A DNA stretch of 64,000 nucleotides from Meiothermus ruber DSM 1279 (GCF_000024425.1 NC_013946.1:2170001-2234000), one strand, 5' to 3'; shown: positions 26,069 to 35,001, numbered from the stretch's first letter. Program-made: numbers and translations. Notes: generated from the sequence alone by a model not told the origin.

Positions 26069-26878
26069 GTGCAAGCCCTCCCCCATCCGCACATCCCCTT
26101 GCAGGCCTCCGAGGGCGCGCTGTTGCGGGCCAGGGCCATGCAGGCCTATTTGCTGGCCTTGCGCCAGGGCCTGGCCCGCTATGCCGAGATACCGCCCGTG
26201 CACCTGATGGTGCTGAACGAAGCCGACTGGGCCGCCCGGGTCAAGCACCCCTATGGTTTTCCCTTCCAGCGCACCAGCCTGCGTGAAGGGCTGTACCTGT
26301 TTCTACCGGCCCGCTACCCCGAGCGCCTGATCTGGCGGCTGCGCGAGGCCCTGGTTCCGGCCATCCAGCGAGCCGGCAAACCGCCAGGCCAGCCGGGTGA
26401 TTTCCTCGACCTTAACCTGGGCCACGAGTATGCCCACGCTGTGGCCGTGGCCTGGAAGCTGCGTACCCGGGTTCGCTGGGTAGATGAGTTTCTGGCCAAC
26501 TACCTCTATCTTCTTGCGCTTCACCTGGCCTTGCCGGAGCTCTACCCCAAAGCCAAGCAGTGGGGCCTGCTGCTGGCCCAGCTCACGCCCAGCGAGCCCA
26601 GCCTGGGCAGCTACGAGACCAGGCCCAAGCGGCTTTCCGATCAACTCTGGTTTCAGGGGCAGTTCACCACCGAGGCCGCGCGGCTGGTGGAAGAAAGGGG
26701 CGATGCCTTGCTGTGCGGTCTGCTAGAAGCCGCTCCTCTCAAGAAATCGACGGTGCACAAGCTGCTGGTGGGCCTCGAGCCGCGCCTACGCGAGTGGTTT
26801 GTCAGCTTTGCCCCCCAAAAGCGGCCCGGTTCTAGCAAAGCCGAGCTGGGGTGGGAGGAGGTGGGCGATTCGTTTTGA
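26069..26878 (+). CDS. Unknown protein with an HEYAH zinc-protease-like motif
   Basis: 269 residues, GTG start behind a -10 box. No signal peptide. The motif DLNLGHEYAHAVAVAW at ~115 has the HExxH form, and a downstream glutamate lies in VRWVDEFLANYL about 20 residues later, the spacing seen in gluzincin metallopeptidases. No known family was recognised. It could be a small cytoplasmic metalloprotease or a non-catalytic relative; the evidence is motif-level only. It stands alone between the penicillin acylase and a convergent esterase. Confidence 0.5.
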   Translation: MQALPHPHIPLQASEGALLRARAMQAYLLALRQGLARYAEIPPVHLMVLNEADWAARVKHPYGFPFQRTSLREGLYLFLPARYPERLIWRLREALVPAIQRAGKPPGQPGDFLDLNLGHEYAHAVAVAWKLRTRVRWVDEFLANYLYLLALHLALPELYPKAKQWGLLLAQLTPSEPSLGSYETRPKRLSDQLWFQGQFTTEAARLVEERGDALLCGLLEAAPLKKSTVHKLLVGLEPRLREWFVSFAPQKRPGSSKAELGWEEVGDSF

Positions 26879-26942
26879 GCGAGCCATCAACGGTTAGCAC
26901 GTTGACAACCCGCATCTGGCCCAATTGCAGCCGGCCCTGTGT

Positions 26943-27962
26943 TTACCTGGGCGGGGCCACATCGCCGGGCCTGCCGTTCGACACCAGCCTGCTCAGCCAG
27001 TCCACAAAGCGCACATCCCCCACCCTGGTGCTGTAAAACTCGGGCCGCCCGATGATGCAGTGCTGGGTACCGGGGGCCAGGTAGCTATAGAAGTTAGGGG
27101 CTGCTTGTTTAATGGAAGCCAGGTTGGCCAGCGCGCCCTGCACCCACTGCTGAGCGATTTCGGGGGTGGGGCGCGGCTGGCCCACAATCAGGCTGTAGAA
27201 GAAGATCTGCACCTCATCGGCCAGGGTGCTGTACTGAGCAAAGCTGCGGTTGGGGTAGGCCCTGGCAAAGATCTGGTACAGGTCGTTGGAGCCCAGTTGG
27301 GCGGGCTCGAGGCCCCCAATCCAGCCAGGAAGCGCACTTTGAATACCCCAGGCCCTCGAGGCCACCGGGAAGAACGAGGCCGGGGCCACCCCCAGGGCGG
27401 CATCCCCTAGCTGTGTCACCTGCGCGTTGGGGTAGCGGCGCATAAAGTAGGGGGCCCACATAATCGAGCCATAGCCGCCCGCGCTGCAACCGGTAACAAG
27501 TATGTTCTGCGGATTGGGGATGTTGTTGAAAACCCAGAGCACCGCCTGGCGGGCGTTGACGGCCCCTTTATGCTGAATGGTCAGATCGCCGTAGCGGGCC
27601 GTGTTGTTGCCCCAGTGCAGGTCGGCAGTGCAGTAGGGCACGAACACGTGCGTCCAGTCGCGGAAGGGGTTTTCGGGGTTATTGCGGTTGAAAATGCCCT
27701 GACCGGCCTGCAAGTCCTGAAGCTGCAGGCGGGTGGTGTAGAGGCGGGACTGGGGGTTGCAGGTGGCAGCATCCCAGCAGGCCCCACCCCCCTGAAAATT
27801 GACGATCACCTTATCGGCAGCCCCCGGAGCCACATAAAAGCGCCAGGGCGAGCCATCCGAGCAAACCGCCGCACCCCCCGGTCGAATTTCCTGCCAGCCT
27901 GCCGGGGCCTGGGCCAGGGCGAACCCAATAACCACAACCAACGCCGTCAACCAACGTTGCAT
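26943..27962 (-). CDS. Secreted pectinacetylesterase-like (Notum family) hydrolase
   Basis: 339 residues from ATG 27962, with AAGGAGG 4 nt upstream. Signal peptide WLTALVVVIGFALAQ. The alpha/beta hydrolase core has VNFQGGGACWDAATC (oxyanion loop, residues ~60-75), the nucleophile elbow VTGCSAGGYGS (~163) and a late histidine in GTQHCIIGRPEFY, the pattern of pectinacetylesterases and Notum-like esterases. Paired cysteines suggest disulphides outside the cell. The substrate could be an acetylated polysaccharide or a lipid-type ester. Bacterial thermophile homologues are annotated as esterases. Confidence 0.8.
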   Translation of the reverse strand: MQRWLTALVVVIGFALAQAPAGWQEIRPGGAAVCSDGSPWRFYVAPGAADKVIVNFQGGGACWDAATCNPQSRLYTTRLQLQDLQAGQGIFNRNNPENPFRDWTHVFVPYCTADLHWGNNTARYGDLTIQHKGAVNARQAVLWVFNNIPNPQNILVTGCSAGGYGSIMWAPYFMRRYPNAQVTQLGDAALGVAPASFFPVASRAWGIQSALPGWIGGLEPAQLGSNDLYQIFARAYPNRSFAQYSTLADEVQIFFYSLIVGQPRPTPEIAQQWVQGALANLASIKQAAPNFYSYLAPGTQHCIIGRPEFYSTRVGDVRFVDWLSRLVSNGRPGDVAPPR

Positions 27963-28020
27963 ACTGCCTCCTTGGTATAAGCTTATCGCAATTTGGGCCA
28001 AATGCTTTAAACTCTGCTGG

Positions 28021-28043
28021 GACGGCCTTCTTGCAGGGCCGTC
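28021..28043 (+). promoter_or_regulatory. 5' leader hairpin before the barrel-like protein gene
   Basis: GACGGCC (28021-28027) and GGCCGTC (28037-28043) form a perfect 7-bp stem with a 9-nt loop, ending 1 nt before the ribosome-binding site GGAGG (28045-28049). It has no T-run, so it is more likely an mRNA-stabilising 5' stem or translation control element than a terminator. Confidence 0.4.
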
Positions 28044-28055
28044 TGGAGGTGAAAG

Positions 28056-28514
28056 GTGAAAAAACTACTCGTCTTGTTCGTAGCCATGGTCTTAGGTGGG
28101 GCTTTTGCCCAAGGACGGTTCTTCGGCGAGGTGGCCGGCGGGAACGTCAACCTGGTGCCCAACTTTAGCCTGAGCGCCTCTGCCCGCATGGGGGCCGAGA
28201 ACGTGCTAGGCCCACTGGCCCTGCGCGGCGGGTTCGGGCTGCAAACCAACAGCGGGGGCACTGTTTTTGTTATCGGTGCAGACGCACTCTACTTCCTGCG
28301 CAACCCTGGGCTGGACTTCTACTTTGGGGGTGGGCTGGGCCTGCAAGCTGGGGGCAACACCGTGTTTGTTCTCTCCGGCGCGGCCGGCCTCGAGCTCCCC
28401 GTAAGCGGCAGCTTCAACTTCCTCGTTGAGCTGAAGCCCGCAATTTATTTTGCCGGTGGCAGCAGCCAGTTCGGGCTCGGCGTGGAGTTTGGGCCCCGGC
28501 TGTACTTCCGCTAA
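28056..28514 (+). CDS. Small secreted beta-barrel-like envelope protein
   Basis: 152 residues, GTG start with GGAGGTG upstream. Signal peptide LLVLFVAMVLGGAFAQ. The mature protein alternates hydrophobic and polar or glycine residues (LDFYFGGGLGLQAGG, LVELKPAIYFAGG) and ends in an aromatic strand (GPRLYFR), which suggests an eight-strand outer-membrane barrel or a surface-layer-type beta protein. No family is recognised with certainty. Its gene ends at a strong terminator. Confidence 0.65.
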   Translation: MKKLLVLFVAMVLGGAFAQGRFFGEVAGGNVNLVPNFSLSASARMGAENVLGPLALRGGFGLQTNSGGTVFVIGADALYFLRNPGLDFYFGGGLGLQAGGNTVFVLSGAAGLELPVSGSFNFLVELKPAIYFAGGSSQFGLGVEFGPRLYFR

Positions 28515-28533
28515 ACCCAAAGACCCAACCCAT

Positions 28534-28565
28534 AACCAGGGATCCCCAATCCCTGGTTTTCTTAT
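28534..28565 (+). terminator. Rho-independent terminator of the barrel-protein gene
   Basis: A perfect 10-bp stem, AACCAGGGAT (28534-28543) and ATCCCTGGTT (28549-28558), with a 5-nt loop and a TTTTCTTATT tail. The tail reads as a T-run only on the plus strand. It separates this gene from the convergent ABC permease. Confidence 0.85.
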
Positions 28566-29821
28566 TCGTAGCGCAGGGCCTCGATGGGGTCGAGCGCCGC
28601 CGCCCGCGCCGCCGGCCATACCCCAAAGAACAGGCCCACCAACGCGCTCACCGCCAGGGCCAGCAGCACCGTCGCTGGGTTGAGGATAAAAACTTTGAAG
28701 AACGGCACCGTCGCGGTAATCACCAGCAGCAGACCCGCAGCCAGCACCACGCCCAGCAGTCCCCCCACCAGCGTGAGCACCACCGCTTCGATCAGAAACT
28801 GCTGGCGGATCTGGCTCGAGGTCGCGCCCAGCGCCTTGCGCAGGCCAATCTCGCGGGTACGCTCGGTTACCGAGACCAGCATGATGTTCATAATGCCAAT
28901 CCCGCCCACCAGCAACGAGAGCCCGGCAATGGCCCCCAGCAGCGCCTGCAAAATTAAGGTGATGGAGCGCAGGGTGTCCTGGAAACTCTCGGTGGAGGCA
29001 ATCTGGTATTTGCCCTTACCGTAGCGGCCCTCGAAGATGCGCTGCACCTGGCGGGTGACCTGCCTGGCATCGGCTCCTTTTTTGAGGGAGAGCACCACAA
29101 AATCGTACTGGCCCTTGCGGGCGGTGGGCGAGGTGTTCCAGATCAGCTCGTTGGGGACGTACACGGTTGCCGCCGCCCCCAGACCCCCAAACAGCCCCCC
29201 GGGGGGCTGCAAGACCCCCACCACGGTGAGCTCGAGGCGGGCCCCGTTCGGATAGTACAAACGGGCCACCTGGCCCACCGCCTCGCGGCCAGGAAACAGA
29301 TCCCGGGCCGCCCGGTCGGAGAGCACCGCCACCGCCAGCCCGCCCCGCGCTTCGGCCTCGCTGAAGTAGCGCCCTTTAGCCAGCTTGTTGGTGGGGTCGA
29401 GCCGGGGCAGGTCGCCGGGGGTGCCCTGGAGCTGGATGGAGCGCCGCGTGCCAGGCCGCACCTCGTACTGCGCGCTGGTGAAAAGCTGCGGAATGACCGC
29501 GGCGGGCAGGGTTTGCAGGGCCAGGATGTCCTCCTGGCGGATAGGCGCGGTGCTGAAGTCCTGGCCCTCGTTGAAGTTGGGCTGTACAAAAATCGAACGG
29601 CCCGCGATGGCCTCGAGGTCCTGGGTGATGCCTGCCGTGGCCATCTGACCCAGCGAGATCATGGCCGTGACAGCAAACACCCCAATCACAATGCCCAGCA
29701 AGGCCAGAAAGCTGCGCAGTTTGTTGCCCCACAGCGACTCGAAGGCCATGCGGAAGTTCTCGAGCGGGTTCATGCCCATGGGCCCAGCCGGAGCCGCGGG
29801 GGTCGGTCTGGCTGGGTTCAT
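28562..29821 (-). CDS. ABC transporter permease, MacB/FtsX type
   Basis: 419 residues. One N-terminal membrane helix ([20 protein letters not shown]), a large extracytoplasmic domain (~60-290) and three C-terminal helices ([56 protein letters not shown]) make the MacB_PCD-FtsX layout. [17 protein letters not shown] is the family hallmark. It couples to the ATPase encoded immediately upstream (4-bp overlap) and an HlyD-like adaptor to export or work on a periplasmic substrate. An internal ATG 48 bp in ([11 protein letters not shown]) is an alternative start. Confidence 0.92.
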   Translation of the reverse strand: MNPARPTPAAPAGPMGMNPLENFRMAFESLWGNKLRSFLALLGIVIGVFAVTAMISLGQMATAGITQDLEAIAGRSIFVQPNFNEGQDFSTAPIRQEDILALQTLPAAVIPQLFTSAQYEVRPGTRRSIQLQGTPGDLPRLDPTNKLAKGRYFSEAEARGGLAVAVLSDRAARDLFPGREAVGQVARLYYPNGARLELTVVGVLQPPGGLFGGLGAAATVYVPNELIWNTSPTARKGQYDFVVLSLKKGADARQVTRQVQRIFEGRYGKGKYQIASTESFQDTLRSITLILQALLGAIAGLSLLVGGIGIMNIMLVSVTERTREIGLRKALGATSSQIRQQFLIEAVVLTLVGGLLGVVLAAGLLLVITATVPFFKVFILNPATVLLALAVSALVGLFFGVWPAARAAALDPIEALRYE

Positions 29822-30534
29822 GCCACCCCTCCTTCGGCCACCCGGCCATCGCGCAGCCGCACGATGCGCTGGGCCCGGGCCCCCACATCCGGCTCGTGGG
29901 TCACCATCACGATGGTCTTGCCCTGGCGGTGCAGGGCATCGAACAGCCCCAGAATCTCGTCGGAAGACCTGGAGTCGAGGTTGCCGGTGGGCTCATCGGC
30001 CAGCAACAGGTCGGGCTCCTGCACCAGGGCCCGCGCGATGGCCACCCGCTGCTTCTGCCCCCCTGAAAGCTCGGAGGGCAGGTGGTCGAGGCGGTCGCCC
30101 AGACCCACCGCCTCGAGCGCCGCTCTGGCCCGCTTAAGCCGCTCTGCCAGCGGCAGTCCCCGGTAGACCAGGGGCAGGGCCACGTTGTGCAGCGCGGTCA
30201 GGCGGGGTAGCAGAAAAAACGCCTGGAACACAAACCCCACCCGCTGGTTGCGGATGCGGGCCAGTTGGGCCTCGCTCAGGCCGCGCACCGGCTCGCCCCC
30301 CAGGCGGTACTCGCCCTCGGTGGGCGTGTCGAGCAGGCCGATGATGTGCATCAGGGTAGACTTGCCCGAGCCCGAAGGCCCCATCAGGGCCACATACTCG
30401 CCGGGGTAGATGGTCAGGTCGACGCCCGAAAGTGCGCGCACCTCCACCGTGCGGGTGCTCGAGCCCGAGCGGTAGACCTTGGTTACGCCCCGCATCTCCA
30501 CCACCGGCACTTTTTCACGCTGGGAAGCAGCCAT
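29818..30534 (-). CDS. ABC transporter ATP-binding protein, MacB/LolD type
   Basis: 238 residues from ATG 30534 (GAGG 6 nt upstream); GTG 30546 is a possible earlier start. Walker [19 protein letters not shown], signature [15 protein letters not shown], Walker [13 protein letters not shown] and the H-loop [15 protein letters not shown] are intact. It powers the adjacent FtsX-like permease. It is the middle gene of the adaptor-ATPase-permease triad. Confidence 0.93.
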   Translation of the reverse strand: MAASQREKVPVVEMRGVTKVYRSGSSTRTVEVRALSGVDLTIYPGEYVALMGPSGSGKSTLMHIIGLLDTPTEGEYRLGGEPVRGLSEAQLARIRNQRVGFVFQAFFLLPRLTALHNVALPLVYRGLPLAERLKRARAALEAVGLGDRLDHLPSELSGGQKQRVAIARALVQEPDLLLADEPTGNLDSRSSDEILGLFDALHRQGKTIVMVTHEPDVGARAQRIVRLRDGRVAEGGVA

Positions 30535-30561
30535 CTCTAACCTCACTCCTGCCGCCTGGCA

Positions 30562-31791
30562 TCAGCGCCCCCCGGCCCCGGGCAGGCGGTAGCTGACCTT
30601 GCTACCCTCTTTAAGGGTTTCAGGCGGCAGCGAGACCAGCAGGCTGTCCTCGGCCAGCCCCTCCACCGCGGCCTGGGTCAGGTTGCGGGCCTTGAGCACG
30701 ATGGGCTGTTTGCGCACTGTGCGGCTCTGGGTGTCCACCACCCAGACAAAGCGCTGCCCCTGCTCCTCGACCAGGGCCTCGAGGGGAATCTTGAGCGCGC
30801 TGGGCAGGCGCAGGGTGGTGATGTTGGCGGTAGCGGTCAGGCCGGGCCGGGCCAGCGCCTCGGCCTGCGGGTCTAAAAACCGTATAAACACCGGCAAGAC
30901 CGCGCTCCCCCCGCCAGCGGCCACCTCGGCCTGCACCCCCAGGCGATCCACCTTGCCCTGCAAGGGCTGCTCCGGGGCGGCGTCGAGTTCGATCCGCACC
31001 GGCTGACCGGGGCGCACGAAGGGAATCTCGGCCTCGGATAAGCGGGCCTGTACACGCAGGCTCCCCGCCTCCACCAGGCGGATGGCCGGGGCGCTGGGCG
31101 AGGTTCCACTGCCGCCGGGCGCGGTGGTCTCGACCCCCACCAGGAAGCCCACGCTCGAGACCACGCCGGCCACCGGGGCCCGCAGCGTGGACTGGGCAAT
31201 GGTTCGCTCCAGGGCCGCAAGCTCGTTCTGCCGGGCCTGAAGCTGGGCTTGCAGTTCGCGCTGGGTGCTGAGGCGGTTTTGCAGCAGGCTGGTCAACTGG
31301 GCCTCGAGGTCTTTCACCTGGCGTTCGGCCTGGCGTACCTCGTTGGCGGCCACCCCACCGGTGGCCAGCAGCGCTTGCAGCAGACTCAGGTTGCGCCGGG
31401 CCTCCTGGAGCTGGTTTTGCAAACGGGTGCGGTTGCTGGCAAACTCGGCCTCCTGGGCCTGGATCCGCGCCCGCAGGGCTTGCAAATTCTCGGCGGCGAC
31501 CCGGCGTTGCGCGGTCTCGTTGACGGTCTCGAGCACCGCCAGCACCTGCCCGGCCTGCACAGCCTGGCCCTCCCGCACCCGCACCTCGGCCACCCGGCCC
31601 GGCCTAGGGAAGGTGAGGGTATAAACCCGCGCCTCCACCGTCCCACTAGCCCTTACCTCCCGAATAAACTCACCCTGCTCCACCCGTACCACATTGACTG
31701 CAAGGCCCTGCTCAGCCCTCGGGCGCAGCAAACCGAGCAGGGTCAAACCCAGCGACAGGGCCACCACAAGAGCCCAGAACCAACGTTTCAT
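30562..31791 (-). CDS. Efflux adaptor (MacA/HlyD membrane-fusion) protein
   Basis: 409 residues with a single N-terminal membrane anchor (FWALVVALSLGLTLLGLL). A biotinyl-lipoyl-like domain (~50-90), a long coiled-coil hairpin rich in Glu, Gln, Arg and Ala (~95-200, e.g. RIQAQEAEFASNRTRLQNQL), then beta-barrel and membrane-proximal domains follow the MacA layout. It links the inner-membrane ABC exporter to the cell surface. SD GGAGG. 27 bp upstream of the ATPase gene, 23 bp downstream of the Yip1-type gene. Confidence 0.9.
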   Translation of the reverse strand: MKRWFWALVVALSLGLTLLGLLRPRAEQGLAVNVVRVEQGEFIREVRASGTVEARVYTLTFPRPGRVAEVRVREGQAVQAGQVLAVLETVNETAQRRVAAENLQALRARIQAQEAEFASNRTRLQNQLQEARRNLSLLQALLATGGVAANEVRQAERQVKDLEAQLTSLLQNRLSTQRELQAQLQARQNELAALERTIAQSTLRAPVAGVVSSVGFLVGVETTAPGGSGTSPSAPAIRLVEAGSLRVQARLSEAEIPFVRPGQPVRIELDAAPEQPLQGKVDRLGVQAEVAAGGGSAVLPVFIRFLDPQAEALARPGLTATANITTLRLPSALKIPLEALVEEQGQRFVWVVDTQSRTVRKQPIVLKARNLTQAAVEGLAEDSLLVSLPPETLKEGSKVSYRLPGAGGR

Positions 31792-31814
31792 GCTTATTGC
31801 CTCCAGTTATAGCC

Positions 31815-32429
31815 CTAACCCTGGGCCAGGATACCCCACAAGGTAAAAGCCAGCGAAACAGCAGCCACTGCCAGCGTGGCCCAGAGGGCTCGAGCCGGGG
31901 CCAGCACCCGCAGGCCCGACCAGATAATCCAGAACGACCAGATGGAACCTAGCATTCCCAGACCCTGCAGCACACGGGTGCCCACCGCAGAACCCACCAC
32001 CTGCTGGTACTCCCGCTGCCAGGCCCGCACCGCTTCGGCATCGGTCATGGGCGGCACCGGGGGCAGATCGGCGGTTACCGGGAACAAAGCCCCAAAGGGT
32101 ATCAGCACCAGCCCTACCAGCAAGGCTGGAACATTGGCCCAGCCATACACCTCCCAGGCCCGGCTATCCGGCCCGGCCAGCAGGCGCACAATAAGCCCGC
32201 CCAGCCCCCAGAGGATCATGCCAACCACCACCCCGCCCACCAGGGCCAGCACCATCTGCACCACCCAGCCCCCAGGCAGCAGGCCGGGCAGTAATCGGAG
32301 TAGCAACACCTGCCCCAGCGAGGCCGCCGTGGTGGCCGCAATCACAATGAAAAAGGGGGCTACCAGGTTGGGCTTGCGCTCGGCCAGGGCTCGAAAAAAG
32401 TGGGTGGGTTGCAACAGGACGTCCAGCAT
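31815..32429 (-). CDS. Yip1-family membrane protein
   Basis: About 204 residues with five hydrophobic segments (e.g. PFFIVIAATTAASLGQVLLL, VVQMVLALVGGVVVGMIL). The N-terminus LLQPTHFFRALAERKPNLV is the conserved start of bacterial Yip1 domains. These proteins are often encoded beside MacAB-type exporters, as here, but their role is not known. ATG 32429 (GAGGTG upstream) is preferred over GTG 32435. Confidence 0.8.
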   Translation of the reverse strand: MLDVLLQPTHFFRALAERKPNLVAPFFIVIAATTAASLGQVLLLRLLPGLLPGGWVVQMVLALVGGVVVGMILWGLGGLIVRLLAGPDSRAWEVYGWANVPALLVGLVLIPFGALFPVTADLPPVPPMTDAEAVRAWQREYQQVVGSAVGTRVLQGLGMLGSIWSFWIIWSGLRVLAPARALWATLAVAAVSLAFTLWGILAQG

Positions 32430-32495
32430 AATCACCTCACCTCACAGTCTAAGCCTGCATCAAAACCACTGGGTGGGTTGCGCCGTCGGCCCCAG

Positions 32496-33014
32496 CTAGT
32501 TCGTGCAGCTAGCCCCTGGGCCCACCTCGAGCACCACCCCGCTGGCGCCGTCGAATTCCAGCCGGGTTTCTTCGGAGATAAAACCCCTGGTGCAGCCGGG
32601 CTTCAAGGGGGTGTCCTCGAGGCGCGCCTCACCGCCTTGGTACCCAAGGGCATAGGGCTGGGTTCCCTGGGGGCGCAGGGTGTACTGGCCAGCGACCCAG
32701 CGCCCGTGCAAGCGGTACTTGCCTCCTTCCAGGCTGCGCTCGCACCCAATACAGACCCCACCGCCGCTCACCTCCACCACCCCACGCACCACCTCGGTGG
32801 TGGCTGAAACCACCCCGGCGTCCACCGACCGGCGGTTCAGATCGAACAGATCCTGGGTCAGCCCCAAGGCTGCCAGGGCCACAAAACCAACCCCTACCCA
32901 GCGGGCCGTGGGGCTGAAGGTGCCCGTCCACAGGCGATAGCCCGCATAGGCCAGCCAGGCGAATACCAGCCCAAACACCACCCGTTCGAAAGTTCCAAAA
33001 TGCGCATTGGGCAT
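32496..33014 (-). CDS. Membrane-anchored protein of unknown function
   Basis: 172 residues. Two N-terminal hydrophobic segments ([37 protein letters not shown]) precede a soluble part with paired cysteines (GGGVCIGCERS) and two further cysteines near the C-terminus (KPGCTRG, ASCTN). The CxxC could form a disulphide or bind a metal. No family recognised. Its start is 2 nt after the stop of the ABC-2 permease, with GGAGG inside that gene's last codons, so it belongs to that transporter operon. Confidence 0.65.
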   Translation of the reverse strand: MPNAHFGTFERVVFGLVFAWLAYAGYRLWTGTFSPTARWVGVGFVALAALGLTQDLFDLNRRSVDAGVVSATTEVVRGVVEVSGGGVCIGCERSLEGGKYRLHGRWVAGQYTLRPQGTQPYALGYQGGEARLEDTPLKPGCTRGFISEETRLEFDGASGVVLEVGPGASCTN

Positions 33015-33015
33015 C

Positions 33016-33774
33016 TCAGGCCTCCACTTCCTGCCACAAGCGGCTGGCCGCCCAAAAGAGCGGCACCATCAGCGCCAACGAAAGCACAAAGCCTTCGGTC
33101 GGCAGACCGGGAAAGCTCTCCCACAACCCCCGCACCGCGGGGTTCTGCTCGAAGGTGGGCGCCGGCAGCCGCCACGGTGGCAAAAGCTTGTAAAACAGGT
33201 CGCCAAAAAGCCGCACACTCCACTCCAGCACCTGGCCCATACCCACCACACCCATCACCAAAGCGATCAGGGTGGCTTTACCCGGGGTATAGGCCGTCAC
33301 CCAGAGCCCCAGGAAAAGCGCCGGAACCACCAGCGCCAGCCCCCCCAAAGCGTAAAGCCAGAGGCTAGCCCCCAGGCCCAGGGGCAGGCCCATCCCCACC
33401 TGGGCCAGCCAGAAAGTCATAATGAGCCACACCGCCCCGTTAAAGAGGCTCAGTACGGCCCCACCAAAAACCGCCTTGGCGGCCAGGTGCAGCCAGGCCG
33501 GCTGAGGCGAGCCCAGCAACAACGACCAGCGACCCGCGCGGTATTCACGCCAAAAATCCTGGGCCAGCCCCACCAGCAGCACAGTGTTTACACACATAGC
33601 AAAAAACGCCGTCGTAGAGACCACGGCGATGGCCGACTCGAGGTTGCTCCCTGTCCAGGCAAAGATCTGGCGGGCCAGCAAAAACCAGGCCGCCACCCCC
33701 AGCAAGAGCCCCAGTCCAAATACACCAAACTTACGCAGCTCGAGCCAGATCAGAGTCGAAAACGTGTTGATCAA
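33016..33774 (-). CDS. ABC-2 type permease
   Basis: 252 residues with six hydrophobic segments, TTG start 5 nt after AGGAGG. It opens with FSTLIWLELRKFGVFGLGLL, typical of ABC-2 permeases whose first cytoplasmic helix contacts the ATPase. It pairs with the ATPase at 33863 as an export or membrane-stress transporter of the YtrBCDEF kind. Sequence divergence prevents a substrate call. Confidence 0.8.
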   Translation of the reverse strand: MINTFSTLIWLELRKFGVFGLGLLLGVAAWFLLARQIFAWTGSNLESAIAVVSTTAFFAMCVNTVLLVGLAQDFWREYRAGRWSLLLGSPQPAWLHLAAKAVFGGAVLSLFNGAVWLIMTFWLAQVGMGLPLGLGASLWLYALGGLALVVPALFLGLWVTAYTPGKATLIALVMGVVGMGQVLEWSVRLFGDLFYKLLPPWRLPAPTFEQNPAVRGLWESFPGLPTEGFVLSLALMVPLFWAASRLWQEVEA

Positions 33775-33862
33775 GTGAACCTCCTCCTAAGGTTGGGGTT
33801 AGGCCCCGCCCATGCGCCAATCCGCGTCTTCCACACCCTCAAGCTCATTCTTGGCAGCTCCG

Positions 33863-34546
33863 TCAGGCCAGCACCTCGATAAAGGCGTCCTTCACGCTCT
33901 GCCCCCGGGCCCGCAAGTCCTCGGCCAGGGCATCCAGGGCCAGGCGGCCCTCCTTCAAGAGCAGCACCCGCTCAAAAATCCCCTCGGCCTCGCTCACCTC
34001 GTGGGTTGAGAGCACCAAGCAGGCCTCCTCCCGCCACTCCAGCACCAGGCTTTTGAGGATGCGGTCGCGCGAGATCACGTCTATGCCCGAGAGCGGTTCG
34101 TCGAGTAAGAACAGCCGGGCGTCGCGGGCCAGCACCATGGCCAGTCGCAGACGGGCCCGTTGCCCCCGCGACATCGCGCGGTAGCTCTGCTGCGGCACCT
34201 CCAGGAAGGCCAGCAGTTCGCGGTAGCGCCTGGGGTTGAAGTCGGGGTACAGCCCCCGCATAAAACGTTCGGCATCGCCGGGGGTCATCCAGGCGTACAG
34301 GTTGTCGGCGTCGGAGAGATAAGCAATCTGGCCCCGGTTCTCGCGTGGGCTTTTTCCCAGCACTTCCACCCGGCCCTGGGTGGGAAAGAGCATCCCGGCC
34401 AGGAGCTTGAGGGTGGTGGTCTTGCCCGAGCCGTTCAAGCCCAAAAGCCCCACCGCCTGCCCTGGGTAGAGCTCGAGGCTCAGATCGTGCACCCCCTCGG
34501 TTTTACCGTAGCGCTTGGTCACGCCAATGAGTCGGGCCAACATCAC
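33863..34546 (-). CDS. ABC transporter ATP-binding protein of a GntR-controlled exporter
   Basis: 227 residues. Walker A GLNGSGKTTTLKLLAG, signature MSRGQRARLRLAMVLA (a YtrB-like variant of LSGGQ), Walker B LFLLDEPLSGID and H-loop LVLSTHEVSEAE. The start overlaps the stop of the GntR gene (GTGATG), so synthesis is coupled to the repressor. In Bacillus, ytrA-ytrB operons respond to cell-wall-active peptides; a similar envelope-stress role is an inference. Confidence 0.9.
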   Translation of the reverse strand: MMLARLIGVTKRYGKTEGVHDLSLELYPGQAVGLLGLNGSGKTTTLKLLAGMLFPTQGRVEVLGKSPRENRGQIAYLSDADNLYAWMTPGDAERFMRGLYPDFNPRRYRELLAFLEVPQQSYRAMSRGQRARLRLAMVLARDARLFLLDEPLSGIDVISRDRILKSLVLEWREEACLVLSTHEVSEAEGIFERVLLLKEGRLALDALAEDLRARGQSVKDAFIEVLA

Positions 34547-34920
34547 CGCACCTCCCCGCCGCTGTTGGCGCCCAGGCTTCTAAGGGCTTTTAGGGCCTCC
34601 TCGAGGCCCAGCCCCAGGCTCTGTACCTCCGACCAGAAGCGCTGGGCGGCCTCTTGCAGAATGCGAAGCCGGATGCCCTCCACGTTTACATCCTCCCGCA
34701 CAAAAGTACCCAGGCCCCGCCGGGTCTCGGTGATCTGGGCCATCTCGAGCTGGCTGTAGGCGTGTATCACCGTGTTGGGGTTGACCTTCAAGGCCGCCGC
34801 CAGCTCCCGCGCCGAGGGCAGCTTATCCCCTGGCTTCATCTTCCCACTAGCCAGCATCCGCTCCACCCCCCGCACGATCTGCGCATAAATCGGCCCTGCT
34901 TCCACGTCCAAGTCCCACAA
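34543..34920 (-). CDS. GntR-family repressor, YtrA subfamily
   Basis: 125 residues from TTG 34920: AGGAGG (34934-34929) is 8 nt upstream, whereas GTG 34929 would sit inside that SD. A winged helix of the GntR type is visible (PIYAQIVRGVERMLASGKMK, KLPSARELAAALKVNPNTVI, YSQLEMAQITETRRGLGTFV) with only a short C-terminal tail, which defines the YtrA subfamily. It probably binds the palindrome at 34935-34960 and shuts off its own operon until an inducer binds. Confidence 0.9.
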   Translation of the reverse strand: MWDLDVEAGPIYAQIVRGVERMLASGKMKPGDKLPSARELAAALKVNPNTVIHAYSQLEMAQITETRRGLGTFVREDVNVEGIRLRILQEAAQRFWSEVQSLGLGLEEALKALRSLGANSGGEVR

Positions 34921-34934
34921 TCGAGCCACCTCCT

Positions 34935-34960
34935 TAGTGCACTAGCTATCTAGTACACTA
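34935..34960. promoter_or_regulatory. Probable operator of the YtrA-type repressor
   Basis: TAGTGCACTAG-CTAT-CTAGTACACTA: 10 of 11 positions of the two arms are complementary. It covers the -10 box of the operon and lies next to the ribosome-binding site. Position and symmetry fit autoregulation by the GntR-type protein; YtrA-family operators commonly have GTGTA/TACAC-like half-sites. Confidence 0.75.
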
Positions 34961-34975
34961 AAACTCAAGCAACAA
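34947..34975 (-). promoter_or_regulatory. Promoter of the GntR-ABC operon
   Basis: On the minus strand TTGTTG (34975-34970), a 17-bp spacer and TAGATA (34952-34947). The -10 box lies inside the operator palindrome, so repressor binding would block RNA polymerase. This operon runs to at least 32496 and possibly to 28562. Confidence 0.6.
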
Positions 34976-35001
34976 TATGTCAAGCCCCAAACCCTGCTGC
35001 C

